A stretch of 64,000 nt of DNA, taken from assembly GCF_023555415.1 (NCBI RefSeq), contig NZ_JAKRYL010000007.1, forward strand, positions 124,001-188,000, given 5' to 3'. Positions within the stretch are counted from its first letter, which is position 1. The number at the start of each line of letters is the position of its first letter. Of this stretch, positions 57,027-64,000 are shown piece after piece. The notes under the pieces were generated by a model. The model was not told where the DNA came from, did no database searches, and worked only from the letters and a program-made list of their open reading frames with translations. The stretch comes from Halalkalibacter alkaliphilus. Its GTDB lineage: Bacteria; Bacillota; Bacilli; Bacillales; Bacillaceae_D. A program made the translations under genes and the position numbers.

Positions 57027-57094
57027 TTATAGTTGCTCAATAAATCATATCATTAAATACGTCTTCTCGCTATAGTTGTCCAAACAACAAAAAG

Positions 57095-57161
57095 CCTCGG
57101 GTTACCCTAGAGCACTGAAAAAGTAATGTTCCCTTTTTCAGTGCCTTCAGTTACCCCGAGG
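57095..57161 (-). terminator. Double-stem terminator of mtaB
   Basis: Minus strand CCTCGGGGTAACT pairs with AGGGTAACCCGAGG, enclosing a second stem GCACTGAAAAAG/CTTTTTCAGTGC. CTTTTTGTTG follows. It isolates the riboswitch operon from mtaB transcription. Confidence 0.85.
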
Positions 57162-57167
57162 TCTTTA

Positions 57168-58517
57168 TTATCCATTCACAACTTGTACTCTCTCATCTTC
57201 CTCTAACACGCGTACGAATTCGCCTTCGTTATAAGGATAACCCGCTTTTGTAATTTTTACTTTTACAAGCTTCCCAATCATATCTTCAGTTGCAGGAACT
57301 TTTACTTTTAAATAGTTGTCGGTATATCCGATGAATAAACCGCTATTTTTATCTTCCTTATCACGCTCTTCGGGAATTACTTCAAGCACTTCCCCTTCAA
57401 AATGCGATGCGTATTCTTTTGCTAGCTGATTAGATAATTCAATTAAGCGGTGAACACGTTCATTTTTAATCTCTTCATCAACTTGATCTTCCATGCGAGC
57501 AGCAGGTGTCCCAGTACGCTTTGAATATGGAAACACATGTAGCTCACTAAACCTATGCTTAGCAATAAAATCAAACGTTTCTTGGAACTCCTCTTCTGTT
57601 TCTCCAGGAAATCCAACAATGACATCCGAAGTTACAGCAAGTCCTGGTAAAACTTCTTTCAAACGATCTAAACGCTCACCAAAGAATTCCATCGTATACT
57701 TACGGCGCATACGTTTTAACACAGTATTTGACCCTGATTGCAATGGAATATGCAGGTGTCGTACAACTTTATTTGAACGGTCAATCACATTAATAACTTC
57801 ATCTGTTAATTGACTAGCTTCAATCGATGAAATACGGATCCGCTTTAATCCTTCTACTTTTTCTAAGTCTTCAAGTAAACGTGCAAGACTGTAATCTTTC
57901 AAGTCTTCCCCATATCCACCAGTATGAATTCCCGTTAAGACAATCTCTTTATAACCAGCATGAACCAACTGTTCAGCTTGTTTAATCACTTCATGTGGAT
58001 CACGTGATCGCATCAAACCGCGAGCCCATGGAATTATACAAAATGTGCAAAAATTGTTACAGCCTTCTTGGATTTTTAAAGAAGCACGAGTACGATCAGT
58101 AAAAGCTGGCACATCAAGCTCTTCGTAAACACGCGACTTCATGATATTTCCTACCCCGTTAATTGGCTCTCGTTCACGTTTGAACTGCTCAATATATTCA
58201 AGCATCTTCACACGATCTTGTGTCCCGACAACAATATCGACGCCAGGAATCGCCATAATTTCAGCAGGAGATGTTTGAGCGTAGCACCCTGTTACACAGA
58301 TAACGGCATCAGGATTTTTACGGATTGCACGACGAATCACTTGTCGGCTTTTTTTATCGCCTGTATTTGTTACTGTACATGTATTTATGACATAAACATC
58401 TGAAGTTGCTTCAAAATCAACTTTTTCATAACCTTCATTATGAAACAGCTGCCAAATTGCTTCTGTTTCGTAATGATTTACTTTACAACCTAATGTATGA
58501 AAGGCAACAGTAGGCAT
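57168..58517 (-). CDS. mtaB: tRNA t6A37 methylthiotransferase
   Basis: 449 residues; radical-SAM enzyme that turns t6A37 into ms2t6A37 in tRNAs decoding ANN codons (B. subtilis YqeV). The N-terminal UPF0004 domain has the cluster cysteines in TLGCKVN, VINTCTVTN and VTGCYAQ. The radical-SAM motif is CNNFCTFCIIP. The C-terminal TRAM domain is in GLFIGYTDNYLKVKVPAT. ATG at 58517 follows GAGGTGAT; the frame's earlier start at 58526 is inside that site. It is the last gene of the run starting at grpE or above. Confidence 0.95.
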   Translation of the reverse strand: MPTVAFHTLGCKVNHYETEAIWQLFHNEGYEKVDFEATSDVYVINTCTVTNTGDKKSRQVIRRAIRKNPDAVICVTGCYAQTSPAEIMAIPGVDIVVGTQDRVKMLEYIEQFKREREPINGVGNIMKSRVYEELDVPAFTDRTRASLKIQEGCNNFCTFCIIPWARGLMRSRDPHEVIKQAEQLVHAGYKEIVLTGIHTGGYGEDLKDYSLARLLEDLEKVEGLKRIRISSIEASQLTDEVINVIDRSNKVVRHLHIPLQSGSNTVLKRMRRKYTMEFFGERLDRLKEVLPGLAVTSDVIVGFPGETEEEFQETFDFIAKHRFSELHVFPYSKRTGTPAARMEDQVDEEIKNERVHRLIELSNQLAKEYASHFEGEVLEVIPEERDKEDKNSGLFIGYTDNYLKVKVPATEDMIGKLVKVKITKAGYPYNEGEFVRVLEEDERVQVVNG

Positions 58518-58522
58518 TAATA

Positions 58523-59275
58523 TCACCTCATTAATTCGAAATGGTACGAAATCGCAGCAAGCACATATAGCGATGCCGTTTCCGTACGTAATATCCGTGG
58601 TCCAAATCCACAGGCAATAGCACCTTGTTCCGTTAATTGACCAAGCTCTTCTTCAGTGATTCCACCCTCAGGTCCGATAATCACTAAAACTTTCTGCCCA
58701 AGCGTAACTGATGCTAGCTGCTGAGCCAACTGAACTTGTTCTCCTCGCTTTGCCGATTCTTCATATGCTAAGATGACTACATCATACGAAGAGATTTTTT
58801 GTTTTAAGTCAGTAAAAGAATGAACATTTAGTACCTCAGGAATGCGTTCTCTATACGACTGTTCCGCGGCTTCCTTTGCAATCTTTTCTAACCTTTCAAT
58901 TTTCTTGCCAGCTTTCTTTTGATCCCACTTTACGATTGAACGAGCAGCGGAAAAGGGAAGAAAAGCAAAAGCACCAAGCTCTGTTCCTTTTTGTATAATT
59001 AAATCGAGCTTATCTCCTTTAGGAAGACCTTGTGCAATCGTTACTTTTACTGGAAGTTCTGTTTTCGGGTCAAGCGTCTCTATTATGTCGGCAATGATTT
59101 CCTTATCCGAAAGATTTGATAAACGACATTTCACTGTCCTAGAATGATTATTACTACAAATAACCTCATCGCCAACATCCATCCGCATTACTTTTGAGAT
59201 GTGCTTAACATCCTCACCTAGGATATGAACGACTTTGTCCGTCATCTGCTCTTTCTTAACAAAATATCGTTGCAT
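58523..59275 (-). CDS. rsmE: 16S rRNA m3U1498 methyltransferase
   Basis: 250 residues; SPOUT-family enzyme that methylates N3 of U1498 in 16S rRNA. The N-terminal PUA-like domain starts MQRYFVKKEQ; then HISKVMRMDVGDEVIC. The knotted catalytic part has KGDKLDLIIQKGTELG, IAKEAAEQSYRERIP, VIIGPEGGITEEEL and FGPRILRTETASLYVL, the last two binding SAM. ATG at 59275 was chosen over two upstream starts that lie in the GAGG site. Five bases separate it from mtaB. Confidence 0.94.
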   Translation of the reverse strand: MQRYFVKKEQMTDKVVHILGEDVKHISKVMRMDVGDEVICSNNHSRTVKCRLSNLSDKEIIADIIETLDPKTELPVKVTIAQGLPKGDKLDLIIQKGTELGAFAFLPFSAARSIVKWDQKKAGKKIERLEKIAKEAAEQSYRERIPEVLNVHSFTDLKQKISSYDVVILAYEESAKRGEQVQLAQQLASVTLGQKVLVIIGPEGGITEEELGQLTEQGAIACGFGPRILRTETASLYVLAAISYHFELMR

Positions 59276-59339
59276 CTTCATCTTCCTCACTTTAAAGGTA
59301 ATCGAAAAGAGAAAACCTCAATTTGATTGAGAATCCTAT

Positions 59340-60281
59340 TTACCCTGCTTTTTTCGCAATGATAGCTACCCAATCGTCCATTTCAACGACTTCTTCTATA
59401 ACAAACCCACCGCTTGTGAGGGCATCTTTAACTTCTTGTTTCTTACGCTTAATAATTCCTGATGTAATATAAATTCCATTTGGCTTAAGAACCGCTGCCG
59501 CATCTTGAACAAATCGAACAATAACCTCTGCTAATATATTTGCTACGACGATATCAAATGGCCCCTCGATTCCTTCGAGTAAATTATTCTGTTTCACCGT
59601 TACAGTGTTATCCACTTGATTTAGCGCGACATTTTGTTCTGCACTTTCAACAGCTACATAATCAAGATCAAGCGCTAAGGTACGTTGTGCCCCTAGCTTT
59701 GCCGCAGCGATGCTTAATACACCTGACCCTGTTCCAACATCTACAACCATTTCTCCACCTTGAATCACCTTATCAAGAGCTTGTATACATAGAACAGTCG
59801 TTGGATGAGTTCCTGTTCCAAAAGCCATCCCCGGATCAAGTTCGATAATCGTTTCATCCTCTGATGCCTCATACTCTTCCCAAGTTGGAGTAATCGTGAT
59901 AGAACTGGAAACTTTTACAGGTTTATAATATTTTTTCCAAGCTGTTGCCCACTCTTCCTCATGTACTTCGGCTATTTGAACCTTGTTCGAACCAAGATCA
60001 ATATCATAAGCAAGTAATCCATTTATTGACTCTTTGATTTCATCAATCGTTTCTGCTAAAAAACTATTAACCGGAAAGTATGCTTTTACAATAACACCCT
60101 CTTCTGGATAATCATCAGGAGAGAGTTGGTAGATTTCACCGAAACGATCGCCCCACTCTTTTGCAAGATCAATTGAGTCTTCAATGACAACTCCGCTTGC
60201 GCCAGCCTCATGCAAAATATTACAGACTGGCTCAACCGCTTCCTCTGTTGTATGAATACTAAATTCCGACCATTTCATCAT
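59340..60281 (-). CDS. prmA: Ribosomal protein L11 methyltransferase
   Basis: About 313 residues. The N-terminal substrate domain starts [20 protein letters not shown]. The SAM-binding site is [20 protein letters not shown] (near residue 175), followed by [20 protein letters not shown] and [13 protein letters not shown], the NPPY-like motif of this family. PrmA trimethylates ribosomal protein L11. The start is either ATG at 60281 or the next codon; both follow GGAG. It lies 22 bases after dnaJ, as in B. subtilis. Confidence 0.94.
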   Translation of the reverse strand: MMKWSEFSIHTTEEAVEPVCNILHEAGASGVVIEDSIDLAKEWGDRFGEIYQLSPDDYPEEGVIVKAYFPVNSFLAETIDEIKESINGLLAYDIDLGSNKVQIAEVHEEEWATAWKKYYKPVKVSSSITITPTWEEYEASEDETIIELDPGMAFGTGTHPTTVLCIQALDKVIQGGEMVVDVGTGSGVLSIAAAKLGAQRTLALDLDYVAVESAEQNVALNQVDNTVTVKQNNLLEGIEGPFDIVVANILAEVIVRFVQDAAAVLKPNGIYITSGIIKRKKQEVKDALTSGGFVIEEVVEMDDWVAIIAKKAG

Positions 60282-60303
60282 TTCTACCAACTCCAGTTTT
60301 TAA

Positions 60304-61416
60304 TTAATCACCTTTAAACGCTCTTCTAACTTTTGCAAAAAATCCATCATTCTGTTCATCTGGCTGACCACCAGACATTTTTGCAAATTCACGAATCATA
60401 TCTTTTTCTTTTTCAGTTAAATTCTTAGGTGTAACAACACGAACTTTCACATGTTGATCCCCTTGGCCACGACCATGAACATTCGGTACACCTTTGCCAC
60501 GTAAACGGAAGTTCGTCCCTGTTTGCGTCCCTGCAGGAATTTTCAGCTTCACTTTTCCGTTCAATGTTGGCACTTCAATTTCATCACCAAGCGCAACTTG
60601 AGCAAAAGTTAGTGGCATTTCGCAATAAATATCATCACCATCACGATCAAAGAATTCATGTGGTTTTACGTTAAAGACAACATATAAGTCCCCAGGAGGT
60701 CCTCCGTTAACTCCAGCTTCCCCTTGGCCAGACACACGAAGTTGCTGCCCATGATCAATACCAGCTGGTACTTTCACGCTAATCTTTTTACGTTTACGTA
60801 CTTTCCCTTTTCCACCACAAGTTGTACATTTATTTTTAATAAATTTCCCTGTACCTTCACAATGGTGACAAACTCTGCGATTAACGACGCGACCAAATGG
60901 TGTATTTTGCTCTACATTTAATTGACCAGAACCTCCACAATGTGAACAGGTTTCTGGCTTTGTACCAGGTTTTGCCCCTGAACCTGTACAAGTTTGACAC
61001 GTTTCCTCTTTTGGAATTTCAATTTCCGTATCTTTTCCAAATACAGCTTCTTTAAAATCAAGTGTCATTGTATATTGCAAGTCTGCCCCTTGACGTGGTG
61101 CATTTGGGTTACGACGCCCGCCGCCTCCAAAGAACATATCAAAGATATCACCAAAGCCTCCACCAAAGTCTCCGGCACCGCCGCCGAATCCTTGATTCGG
61201 ATCTGTATGACCAAATTGATCATAATGAGCTTTCTTTTGTGGGTCACTTAATGTATCATATGCATCTTTTACTTCTTTAAATTTCTCCGTAGCGTCAGCT
61301 TCTTTATTGACATCAGGGTGATATTTACGCGCCAATTTACGGTACGCTTTTTTCACTTCATCAACTGAAGCATTTTGATCGACACCAAGGACTTCATAGT
61401 AATCTCGTTTACTCAT
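60304..61416 (-). CDS. dnaJ: Chaperone DnaJ
   Basis: 370 residues. Order of domains: J domain ([20 protein letters not shown]) with the HPD tripeptide in KYHPDVN, a Gly-rich linker ([20 protein letters not shown]), a zinc domain with four CxxCxGxG repeats ([32 protein letters not shown]), then two beta-rich substrate domains. It stimulates DnaK ATPase and delivers unfolded proteins. ATG at 61416 follows GGGAG. A terminator-like hairpin separates it from dnaK. Confidence 0.97.
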   Translation of the reverse strand: MSKRDYYEVLGVDQNASVDEVKKAYRKLARKYHPDVNKEADATEKFKEVKDAYDTLSDPQKKAHYDQFGHTDPNQGFGGGAGDFGGGFGDIFDMFFGGGGRRNPNAPRQGADLQYTMTLDFKEAVFGKDTEIEIPKEETCQTCTGSGAKPGTKPETCSHCGGSGQLNVEQNTPFGRVVNRRVCHHCEGTGKFIKNKCTTCGGKGKVRKRKKISVKVPAGIDHGQQLRVSGQGEAGVNGGPPGDLYVVFNVKPHEFFDRDGDDIYCEMPLTFAQVALGDEIEVPTLNGKVKLKIPAGTQTGTNFRLRGKGVPNVHGRGQGDQHVKVRVVTPKNLTEKEKDMIREFAKMSGGQPDEQNDGFFAKVRRAFKGD

Positions 61417-61527
61417 GTCATCCACTCCCGACTCTTTTCCATAACGTTCATCTTATCATCATCATAGCCTTGTTCGCAAGATGCACGAAAGAAGAACTAT
61501 TATCCTCTTTTTGGTATACATTCGTAG

Positions 61528-61564
61528 AAAAAGTCAAAGTCATGTAATCTGACTTTGACTTTTC
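61528..61564 (-). terminator. Hairpin between dnaK and dnaJ
   Basis: Minus strand AAGTCAAAGTCA pairs with TGACTTTGACTT and runs into TTTCT. Placed 58 bases after dnaK, it could reduce dnaJ relative to dnaK transcription. Confidence 0.75.
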
Positions 61565-61621
61565 TACATTAATCCGTCTTAGGGCTTACATCCCTTTTGA
61601 CCTTTTAAACTTTTCGAACGA

Positions 61622-63463
61622 TTATTTTTTCTCTTCTTCTTTTACTTCTTCGTAGTCAGCATCTACAACATTATCATCCGCTTGGTTTGCACCCGCGTCT
61701 GCACCTTCAGCACCTTGTGCCGCTTGTGCCGCTTGAGCTGCTTGCTCATACATCTTTGTAGATAGAGCCATAACGATTTCTTGAAGCTCATCTTTTGCTG
61801 TACGAATTTCGTCGATGTTATCAGACTCAATGGCTGCTTTTAACTTATCTTTTGCAGCTTCAGCTTTATCTTTTTCCTCTTGCTCTACATTATCGCCAAG
61901 GTCTTTAAGAGTTTTTTCAGTAGTGAATACTAGTTGATCTGCTTCATTACGAAGCTCAACTTCTTCGCGGCGCTTCTTATCTTCTTCAGCGTTCGCTTCC
62001 GCATCTTTCACCATTTTTTCAATTTCATCATCAGATAATCCAGAAGAAGAAGTAATCGTAATAGATTGCTCTTTATTCGTACCAAGATCTTTTGCTTTTA
62101 CATTTACGATACCGTTCGCATCAATATCAAACGTTACTTCAATTTGCGGAACACCACGTGGTGCTGGCGGAATATCAGTTAATTGGAAACGACCAAGCGT
62201 TTTGTTGTAAGCTGCCATTTCACGCTCACCTTGAAGTACATGAATATCTACTGAAGGCTGATTATCTGCCGCTGTAGAGAATGTTTGTGATTTAGACGTT
62301 GGAATCGTTGTATTACGCTCAATTAGCTTTGTAAATACGCCACCCATTGTCTCAATCCCTAGTGAAAGTGGTGTTACGTCAAGAAGAACAACATCTTTAA
62401 CATCACCTGTTAAGACACCTGCTTGAACAGCTGCACCAAGTGCAACAACTTCATCTGGATTTACACCTTTGTGTGGGTCTTTTCCAGTTAATTTCTTGAT
62501 TTCTGCTTGAACGGCAGGAATACGTGTCGATCCACCAACTAGTACAACTTTGTCAATTTCACTAGCAGAAAGACCTGCATCAGAAAGAGCACGACGAGTT
62601 GGTCCAAGTGTACGTTCTACTAGATCAGCAGAAAGCTCCTCGAATTTTGCACGGCTCAAGCTTAACTCTAAATGCTTAGGACCAGTGGCATCAGCAGTGA
62701 TGAACGGAAGAGAGATTTGAGTTTGTGTAACACCAGAAAGATCTTTCTTCGCTTTTTCAGCTGCATCTTTTAGACGTTGCATCGCCATTTTATCTTGAGA
62801 TAAATCAATGCCATTGTCTTTTTTGAATTGTTCTACAAGGTGGTCAATAATGACTTGGTCAAAGTCATCTCCACCAAGTTTGTTATCACCAGAAGTTGCT
62901 TTAACTTCAAAGAAGCCATCGCCAAGTTCTAGAATCGATACGTCAAACGTACCACCACCAAGGTCATAAACAAGGATTGTTTGGTCTTCTTCCTTTTCTA
63001 ACCCGTATGCAAGTGCTGCAGCTGTCGGCTCATTCACAATACGCTCAACTTCAAGACCTGCAATTTTACCAGCATCCTTTGTTGCTTGGCGTTGTGAATC
63101 ATTGAAGTAAGCAGGTACTGTAATTACAGCCTTCGTTACCGTTTCGCCAAGATATGCTTCTGCATCAGATTTTAATTTCTGAAGGATGATTGCAGAGATT
63201 TCTTGAGGTGTGTAGTCCTTGCCCTCAACCGTCTCCTTGTAATCAGTACCCATATGACGCTTAATAGACATTACCGTATTAGGGTTTGTAATTGCTTGAC
63301 GCTTAGCTACTTCCCCAACAAGACGCTCACCATCTTTAAATGCAACAACAGAAGGTGTCGTACGGTTTCCTTCTGGATTTGGAATAACTGTTGCTTCGCC
63401 GCCTTCCATAACAGCTACACAAGAGTTTGTAGTACCTAAATCAATACCAATGATTTTACTCAT
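61622..63463 (-). CDS. dnaK: Chaperone DnaK (Hsp70)
   Basis: 613 residues. The actin-like ATPase domain has the phosphate loops [14 protein letters not shown] and [12 protein letters not shown] plus [11 protein letters not shown]. The interdomain linker is [15 protein letters not shown], then the beta-sandwich substrate domain and a helical lid, with a disordered Ala/Gln- and acid-rich tail ([24 protein letters not shown]). Central heat-shock folding machine with DnaJ and GrpE. ATG at 63463 follows GGAGGAATAT. It follows grpE by 54 bases. The CIRCE/hrcA control region expected for this operon is beyond the right edge. Confidence 0.98.
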   Translation of the reverse strand: MSKIIGIDLGTTNSCVAVMEGGEATVIPNPEGNRTTPSVVAFKDGERLVGEVAKRQAITNPNTVMSIKRHMGTDYKETVEGKDYTPQEISAIILQKLKSDAEAYLGETVTKAVITVPAYFNDSQRQATKDAGKIAGLEVERIVNEPTAAALAYGLEKEEDQTILVYDLGGGTFDVSILELGDGFFEVKATSGDNKLGGDDFDQVIIDHLVEQFKKDNGIDLSQDKMAMQRLKDAAEKAKKDLSGVTQTQISLPFITADATGPKHLELSLSRAKFEELSADLVERTLGPTRRALSDAGLSASEIDKVVLVGGSTRIPAVQAEIKKLTGKDPHKGVNPDEVVALGAAVQAGVLTGDVKDVVLLDVTPLSLGIETMGGVFTKLIERNTTIPTSKSQTFSTAADNQPSVDIHVLQGEREMAAYNKTLGRFQLTDIPPAPRGVPQIEVTFDIDANGIVNVKAKDLGTNKEQSITITSSSGLSDDEIEKMVKDAEANAEEDKKRREEVELRNEADQLVFTTEKTLKDLGDNVEQEEKDKAEAAKDKLKAAIESDNIDEIRTAKDELQEIVMALSTKMYEQAAQAAQAAQGAEGADAGANQADDNVVDADYEEVKEEEKK

Positions 63464-63517
63464 GATTTATATTCCTCCAATTCAACAATTGTCTTTTTCT
63501 ATTCTATATGTAAAGGA

Positions 63518-64000
63518 CTAAGCGTTTACTTTGACCATAGATGGTCTTAACACACGATCCTTTAATTTATACCCTTTTTGCAACTCTTCCACGATTTGAT
63601 TTGATTCAAACCCTTCTTCCTCTACTTGCATAACCGCTTGATGCAAATGTGGGTCAAATGGCTGGCCAACCGTTTCAATCACTTCTACACCTTCACTTTT
63701 TAGTGTATCTTGAAATTGACGATAAACCATTTCCATTCCTTGCAGAAGAGATTTCGCTTCTTCTGCTTCAGGTTTCACTAGAAGGGCACGCTCAAAGTTA
63801 TCAATTACTGGTAATAAAGCTTCAATAACATTTTGAGATCTATATTTTGCAGCCGCTTCTTTTTCCTCACGAGAGCGGCGACGAAAATTATCATAATCAG
63901 CTTGAACTCTTAGGAGACGGTTGTTAAGTTCTGCTATTTCTGCAAGACGGGCATCCTCTTCAGTTACCTCTACTTCTTGATCCGCACCTTCTGCTTCATC
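63518..64000 (-). CDS. grpE: Nucleotide exchange factor GrpE (5' end beyond window)
   Basis: Partial: 160 codons before the stop are visible and the frame is open to the right edge. The N-terminal part is acidic ([20 protein letters not shown]), then the long dimerisation helix with [20 protein letters not shown] and the C-terminal beta domain ([20 protein letters not shown], then [11 protein letters not shown]). GrpE releases ADP from DnaK. Only a shorter internal GTG start is seen within the window, so the true start must lie further right. It is the gene before dnaK, in the usual order. Confidence 0.95.
   Translation of the reverse strand, partial: DEAEGADQEVEVTEEDARLAEIAELNNRLLRVQADYDNFRRRSREEKEAAAKYRSQNVIEALLPVIDNFERALLVKPEAEEAKSLLQGMEMVYRQFQDTLKSEGVEVIETVGQPFDPHLHQAVMQVEEEGFESNQIVEELQKGYKLKDRVLRPSMVKVNA

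Overview
The window is chromosomal DNA of an endospore-forming Bacillaceae bacterium, low in G+C. The evidence is gene order and content: dnaG-sigA, the glyQS-ccpN-yqfL cluster, the era-recO-yqzL, yqfC-yqfD-phoH-pgpH and yqeY-rpsU blocks, grpE-dnaK-dnaJ-prmA-rsmE-mtaB, sporulation genes, a T-box glycyl-tRNA synthetase leader, and AGGAGG-type ribosome binding sites with many GTG/TTG starts. Synteny resembles Bacillus subtilis and the alkaliphilic Bacillus/Alkalihalobacillus lineage. The species cannot be named from the sequence alone. No phage, insertion sequence, rRNA, tRNA or CRISPR array was seen.

Layout. 1-2008 (-): zinc-type ABC transporter (one ATPase, two permeases, left one cut by the edge). 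2159-5900 (+): ppx-ppk polyphosphate genes. 6115-7733 (-): manganese-type ABC ATPase and permease behind a clear MntR-like box. 8099-9226 (-): PAS histidine kinase. 9405-17777: yqfT, nfo, cshB, yqfQ, a CarD-like regulator, ispH, yqfO, trmK, cccA and an unknown membrane protein. 17946-27526 (-): sigA, dnaG, yqxD, yqfL, ccpN, glyS, glyQ (T-box), recO and the tiny yqzL. 27527-28245: repeat-rich gap. 28246-39834 (-): era, cdd, a DUF502 protein, dgkA, ybeY, pgpH, phoH, yqfD, yqfC, yqfB, floA, nfeD, yqeY, rpsU. 39956-42973: TetR regulator, thiolase, YqeW-type Na/Pi symporter. 43201-50728: glutamine-rich membrane-anchored protein, gbsR/gbsA/gbsB (choline to glycine betaine), a small unknown gene, a membrane-TlpA fusion, deoC. 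50876-57026 (-): an accessory operon. 57168-64000 (-): mtaB, rsmE, prmA, dnaJ, dnaK, grpE (cut by the right edge).

The most interesting system is the operon at 50876-57026. A TPP (thiamine pyrophosphate) riboswitch with a terminator precedes six tightly packed genes: a LuxE-like carboxylate-activating synthetase, a LuxC-like acyl reductase, a three-part ABC importer with an NMT1/THI5-type lipoprotein (ThiZ-ThiX-ThiY-like) and a short-chain dehydrogenase. There is no luxAB and no luxD. The simplest reading is uptake of an oxidised thiamine fragment (a pyrimidine or thiazole carboxylate), ATP-dependent activation, reduction to the aldehyde, then to the alcohol that enters thiamine biosynthesis. 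This is inference, but every piece of the logic is visible in the sequence.

Other notable points: a dispersed family of stem-loop repeats at 3' ends of genes with a covarying inner hairpin (about 5974, 28112, 43038, 46342 and 48549), including a 121-bp unit triplicated between gbsA and gbsB; and a ccpN gene whose conserved N-terminus has no in-frame ATG, GTG or TTG.
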